64,000 bases of DNA. It comes from an uncultured Chitinophaga sp. Lineage in GTDB: Bacteria > Bacteroidota > Bacteroidia > Chitinophagales > Chitinophagaceae. Positions within the stretch are counted from its first letter, which is position 1, and each line of letters begins with the position of its first letter. The DNA lies in the NCBI RefSeq assembly GCF_902168175.1, contig NZ_CABHOU010000032.1:1-64000 (forward strand), read 5' to 3'. A program made the translations under genes and the position numbers. Of this stretch, positions 60,058 through 64,000 are shown piece after piece. Below the pieces are notes generated by a model that searched no databases, was not told the DNA's origin, and saw only the letters and a program-made list of their open reading frames with translations.

Positions 60058-63000
60058 ATGCAAAAAATTGCTTCTTGTAACCGGAACGGGCGTGTTATGT
60101 CCATATGCAACATGCACAGCCACCGGTTTTCAACCAAATCTGTAAGTAAGGCCGGTAGCGGCCTTGGGACCAAAATTCTGTTAGTGATGAAACTAACCAT
60201 CGTACTCTTAACAGTGGCCATCATGGGGGTAAGCGCCAAAGGCGTATCCCAGTCTGTAACGCTCTCGGGAAAAAGCATCAGCCTCGAAAAGGCTTTTGAA
60301 ACCATCCGTAAGCAAACGGGTTACCACATTTTTTGTGATCTTGAATTACTCAAAAAAGCGCCAGCCGTAGATGTAACAGCGACAAACATGCCGCTGGACG
60401 AATTTCTCGATGTTATTTTTAAAGGACAACCACTGGAGTACATCTTACGTGAACAAACCATTTTCGTCAGCAAAAAGGTGAGTTTGCCATACGTGGCGCC
60501 AGCCCCGGCAACCGTTCCGGTGCAGGGTATTGTAACGGACGGACGCGGCGTGCTTTCGGGTGCTACCATCAAGGTAAAGGGTACTGCCAGGTCCATTATC
60601 AATAAGGAAGACGGGCGTTTCGAGATCGACGTAAACATCGGTGATGTACTGGTGATCACCTACGTTGGCTTCAAATCACAGGAAATAAAAATCGCGAACA
60701 GTACCGACCTTACGATCGTACTGCAGCGTGAAACGGTAGAAATGGAAGCGGTAGATATTAAAGTGTCTACCGGTTACCAGACCATCTCTAAAGAACGCGC
60801 TACGGGCTCCTATAGCGTAATTACCGCAAAAGAACTGGCGGAAGTGCCTACCCGCGATATCCTCGAAAGGCTGGAAGGAAAAGTGCCCGGCGTAAGGTTT
60901 GATGTGAAGAGCAGCCAGGTACAGATCCGTACTACGAATACCTACGCCACTTCCGGTAATGCACCGCTCATCGTCATTGACGGCTTCCCGCAAATACCCT
61001 CCGGCGACAAACAAAACATTACTACACGCAGTACCTCTACGATGTCTAATAATGCCATCTTAAGCTCTTTTAACCCAAACGATATAGAACAGATCACTTT
61101 CCTGAAAGATGCAGTTGCGACTTCTATCTGGGGTGCCCGCGGTGCTAATGGGGTGATCGTGATCGAAACTAAAAAGGGTAAAAGAGGCGCTGCACCCACT
61201 ATTAACTTTTCCGCCACATTGGGTGTTTCCAAACCGGCCGACATGAAGGACCTTAACTGGATGACGAGTGCCGAATATGTAGACCTCGAACTGGAAATGT
61301 TGCAGAAAGGATTTTTGGTAGATGCCAAATCACAGCCGGGCTACCAGTTCTCGATGTTGCAAACGCCTAATCCAAGTGATGTGCAGGAATGGTACTATAA
61401 AGTAAAGAGGGGACAGGCTACGCAGGCAGAAGCAGATGCCGCGATTGCTGCCATTGCACAACGCAGCAACTTCGGCCAGATCGAAAAGTACCTGATGCGT
61501 AATGCCGTAAACCAGCAGTATAACCTGTCGATTTCCGGTGGCGGCGAAAACAATTCTTACTACATTTCCGGCGGTTATACCAACGATCAGCCTATTTATC
61601 GTGCCAACAGCGCCAGCAACACCTTTGTGTCGGGCAACTTTACAAACGACCTGTTTAATAAATTCGTGAAATTGAGAACGGGCTTTGCTTACCAGACTTC
61701 TGTTTCTAAAACGAACCAGTCGGCCAGCAACGCCCTCAGCCAGTTTGGTACAGGTCTTCGTCCTTACGACATGCTGGTGGATGAAAACGGCAACCGTATC
61801 CGCCGCTCGCTCACCATGAGACAGGAAGTAAGCGACAGCCTGGTGACGAGAGGTTATTTGCCTTTTACTTATAATGCGATCGATGAACTGGACTACTCTA
61901 ACTCGAAAGCGACCACCCAGCAGCTTCGCCTTACGGCAGGTCTTACCTTCAAACTCACTAACTGGGCTAACTTCGACGTGTCGGGCATGTACCAGCGAAC
62001 GAACAATAACTCTTTGTTTATTGATGAAGTGAACAGCTACAATGGCCGGGTGCTGGTCAATACTTACACCACATTGAATACCGCTACGGGCAAACCTGTT
62101 TATAACCTTCCGTATGGCGGGCGCTATTCACTTAACGACGGGTCTGCGTACGACTATAACCTGCGTGGTGTACTCAACATCAACCACAGCTTTAACGCGG
62201 AGAATCAGCTGAGTGTTATTGCCGGCGGTGAGATCAGGGAGAGTTACAACAAAAGTTATGGCACCACCCGTTACGGTTATGATGCGGATGCGAACAGTTT
62301 TGCTACGATCAATCCTAACGTAGCGCTGCCAACGATGTACGGCTGGTCGCAGCAGATAGGCGATAATACCGGTGGCGTGCAGGAACAGAAAAACCGTTAC
62401 CTGAGCTGGTTCGGTAATGCAGGTTATACTTACAAAAACCGCTATAACCTTTCTGCCAGTCTGCGTTTTGATGATTATACCCTGCTGGGCTTAGAGCGCA
62501 GCAAACGGGCAAAACCTTTCTGGTCGGCAGGTGGTAAATGGAGCCTGGGGCAGGAAGCCTTTATGCAGGGCGCCACCTGGATGGACGCACTGGACCTGAG
62601 AGTAACGTACGGTACAGGCGGTTCTGTTCCGCTGGCGGGTAACAACGTTACTATCCTGCAGCTAAACGCTACTGATCCAAGTACGCAACTGCCGATAGGT
62701 ACCATCTCTTTCCCTGCCAACCAGGGATTAGGATGGGAGCTTACCAAAACCTGGAACTTTGGTGCCGATCTCCGTTTGCTGAACAACAGGTTATCAATAA
62801 GCGCCGATGCCTACACTAAAAACAGTGAAGGTATTATCGTAAGCCTGCCGTACAATCCGACTTACGGATGGAGTAACCTTAGTTTTAATACCGCAACGCT
62901 GAAGAGCCATGGTTTCGAGTTCGGTATTTCGGGCAAACCGCTGGATGAAAAGAACTGGAGCATCAGCTCTGTATTCAACTTCTCGTACGGTAAAACGAAG

Positions 63001-63732
63001 GTGACCGACAGTCGTTACAAAACGAACATACTCAATAATCTCCTGAACGGAAACCCGATGGAAGGTTACCAGTTGGGCGCCAGCTTCGTGTACCGCTCTG
63101 CCGGTCTTGACGATAAAGGACAAACGCAGATCTACGACCGCGATAATAAGATCATCACTAATACCACTACTTTGCCTTCCACTTTTGGCATAGCAGATAT
63201 GAAATATGCAGGTATTAAGGTGGCGCCTTACCATGGCGGCTTCTTTAATACTTTCCGCTACAAACAGTTGGAACTGGGTGTACAAATGACGTATTACATG
63301 GGGCACATTTTCATGAAACCTGCGGTTACCAACTATCCTAACTTCGTAGGCGCCTACTCCGGTTCTCTGGGCCGCCAGGCCGACCTGGCCGACCGCTGGC
63401 GCCAGCCGGGCGATGAAGCTGATACATATGTACCGGGCCTGAGCAATGTAAACTTTAACAGTACCAACCGTTACGCGAACTCCGATAAACTGGTCAGAAA
63501 TGCGAACAACGTACGCCTGCAGCAAATATCACTGGGGTACAATTTCCCGCAGCAGCTGTTACCTAAACGGGTGTTCAAAGCCCTGGGTGTAAGCGCCAAC
63601 GCCCGTAACCTGGGTATTCTCTGGCGAGCCAATAAAGACGGTATCGATCCTGAGTACGTGAACGCGAATGCGAACTACTATTCGCTGCCGCCGGTTACCA
63701 GCTTTATGTTCAACATTAACGCCACCTTCTAA
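60058..63732 (+). CDS. SusC/RagA-type TonB-linked outer-membrane transporter with STN signalling domain
   Basis: 1224 aa from the ATG at 60058; the longer frame from 60016 has no signal. An N-terminal leader (about residues 1-62; KLTIVLLTVAIMGVSAKGVS) precedes the STN secretin/TonB short N-domain at about 70-145 (SISLEKAFETIRKQTGYHIF, then EFLDVIFKGQPLEYILREQT). The carboxypeptidase-like domain covers about 155-235, then the plug with SusC signatures TGYQTISKERATGSYSVI and ATSIWGARGANGVIVIETKK. A barrel of about 22 strands follows to LPPVTSFMFNINATF. STN contacts the FecR partner, coupling uptake to sigma release. SusD follows after 11 nt. Confidence 0.93.
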   Translation: MQKIASCNRNGRVMSICNMHSHRFSTKSVSKAGSGLGTKILLVMKLTIVLLTVAIMGVSAKGVSQSVTLSGKSISLEKAFETIRKQTGYHIFCDLELLKKAPAVDVTATNMPLDEFLDVIFKGQPLEYILREQTIFVSKKVSLPYVAPAPATVPVQGIVTDGRGVLSGATIKVKGTARSIINKEDGRFEIDVNIGDVLVITYVGFKSQEIKIANSTDLTIVLQRETVEMEAVDIKVSTGYQTISKERATGSYSVITAKELAEVPTRDILERLEGKVPGVRFDVKSSQVQIRTTNTYATSGNAPLIVIDGFPQIPSGDKQNITTRSTSTMSNNAILSSFNPNDIEQITFLKDAVATSIWGARGANGVIVIETKKGKRGAAPTINFSATLGVSKPADMKDLNWMTSAEYVDLELEMLQKGFLVDAKSQPGYQFSMLQTPNPSDVQEWYYKVKRGQATQAEADAAIAAIAQRSNFGQIEKYLMRNAVNQQYNLSISGGGENNSYYISGGYTNDQPIYRANSASNTFVSGNFTNDLFNKFVKLRTGFAYQTSVSKTNQSASNALSQFGTGLRPYDMLVDENGNRIRRSLTMRQEVSDSLVTRGYLPFTYNAIDELDYSNSKATTQQLRLTAGLTFKLTNWANFDVSGMYQRTNNNSLFIDEVNSYNGRVLVNTYTTLNTATGKPVYNLPYGGRYSLNDGSAYDYNLRGVLNINHSFNAENQLSVIAGGEIRESYNKSYGTTRYGYDADANSFATINPNVALPTMYGWSQQIGDNTGGVQEQKNRYLSWFGNAGYTYKNRYNLSASLRFDDYTLLGLERSKRAKPFWSAGGKWSLGQEAFMQGATWMDALDLRVTYGTGGSVPLAGNNVTILQLNATDPSTQLPIGTISFPANQGLGWELTKTWNFGADLRLLNNRLSISADAYTKNSEGIIVSLPYNPTYGWSNLSFNTATLKSHGFEFGISGKPLDEKNWSISSVFNFSYGKTKVTDSRYKTNILNNLLNGNPMEGYQLGASFVYRSAGLDDKGQTQIYDRDNKIITNTTTLPSTFGIADMKYAGIKVAPYHGGFFNTFRYKQLELGVQMTYYMGHIFMKPAVTNYPNFVGAYSGSLGRQADLADRWRQPGDEADTYVPGLSNVNFNSTNRYANSDKLVRNANNVRLQQISLGYNFPQQLLPKRVFKALGVSANARNLGILWRANKDGIDPEYVNANANYYSLPPVTSFMFNINATF

Positions 63733-63743
63733 AGACGATCAAC

Positions 63744-64000
63744 ATGAGAATTGCCATATATATCATAGCCGCCGTTGCGTTATTGACCACTGCCTGCCGC
63801 AAGTATGTGGAAATAGACCAGATCGGCAAAAGAACACTGATTTACACCAAAGATTACCGCGCTGTACTGGATAATAACTCGCAGCTGGAAGCCGGGTTTT
63901 TCATGCCCATTTATTCGGGTGATGATACCAGGTTGCTCGACTCCAACAAACAAGTGTCACTGGCCGATATTCAATCTAACGCTTACACCTGGGCAACCCA
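63744..64000 (+). CDS. SusD/RagB-type glycan-binding lipoprotein, N-terminal part
   Basis: The ATG at 63744 opens a frame running off the window (85 complete codons). A lipoprotein signal (MRIAIYIIAAVALLTTACRK) has the lipobox LLTTAC with lipidated Cys at residue 18. The mature part starts YVEIDQIGKRTLIYTKDYRA and VLDNNSQLEAGFFMPIYSGD, typical of SusD after its leader. It is located 11 nt after the SusC stop, the invariant SusC/SusD arrangement, and would form the surface lid of the transporter. Confidence 0.85.
   Translation, partial: MRIAIYIIAAVALLTTACRKYVEIDQIGKRTLIYTKDYRAVLDNNSQLEAGFFMPIYSGDDTRLLDSNKQVSLADIQSNAYTWAT

Noticed and set aside
1..64000. tRNA, rRNA, insertion sequences, prophage genes or attachment sites
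   Set aside because: Looked for cloverleaf/anticodon patterns, transposase motifs and integrases; none was found.

Overview
The window reads as chromosome of a Bacteroidota bacterium, most likely a Chitinophagaceae (Chitinophaga-like) soil or plant-associated polymer degrader. Supporting signs are an ECF sigma/FecR/SusC/SusD locus, type IX secretion features (a PorP/SprF protein next to a giant adhesin with a type B C-terminal domain), LytS/LytTR signalling, many Sec-exported enzymes, and promoter -7 boxes of the Bacteroidota TAnnTTTG type instead of sigma70 boxes. No rRNA, tRNA, IS element, prophage or CRISPR array is visible. The window begins inside a GH97 glycosidase gene and ends inside a SusD gene.

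Layout. 1-2.8 kb: 3' end of a GH97 glycosidase gene, then a secreted GH2 glycosidase. 2.9-9.7 kb (minus): a three-gene operon encoding a membrane CHASE2 sensor, an unrecognised exported protein, and a 1543-residue exported WD40/caspase-fold protease. 10-11 kb: a decayed junction of a carboxymuconolactone-decarboxylase gene and an AraC regulator gene. 11.2-14.5 kb: tricorn-type S41 protease, followed by a degraded type IX sorting tail. 14.8-20.2 kb: azoreductase/HxlR divergent pair, a methyltransferase, a Crp-like regulator and small membrane or regulatory genes (DUF4260, DUF2975 with a YozG-type HTH). 20.3-27.2 kb: SprF-like protein and a 1948-aa repeat adhesin. 27.4-31.4 kb: Cys-rich small protein, TonB receptor, a DUF4198 remnant and a VWA protein. 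31.6-36.8 kb: two two-component systems of different types, both with TPR-bearing kinases, transcribed toward each other. 37-45.5 kb: mixed stress/redox genes (SRPBCC, DsbA-like, HxlR, an HTH-pentapeptide fusion, aldo/keto reductase, AraC, TfoX-like, metallophosphoesterase, Na+/H+ antiporter). 45.8-50.5 kb: PQQ-type sugar dehydrogenase fused to cytochrome c, HD hydrolase, flavoprotein reductase. 50.6-54.9 kb: a 1423-aa nuclease-helicase-methyltransferase fusion. 55-58 kb: DUF6157, NudK-type Nudix hydrolase, a hypothetical protein and a secreted phosphoesterase. 58.1-64 kb: sigma factor, anti-sigma factor, SusC, SusD.

The two most unusual systems are the CHASE2/unknown/WD40-caspase operon, which by its signal peptides would act in the cell envelope, and the single-chain PD-(D/E)XK nuclease, SF1 helicase and SAM methyltransferase. 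Several loci are visibly decaying: the decarboxylase/AraC junction, the orphan type IX sorting tail, the DUF4198 fragment, and possibly a small truncated exported protein. At least four genes have a -7 box only 3-5 nt before the start codon, which suggests leaderless transcripts.
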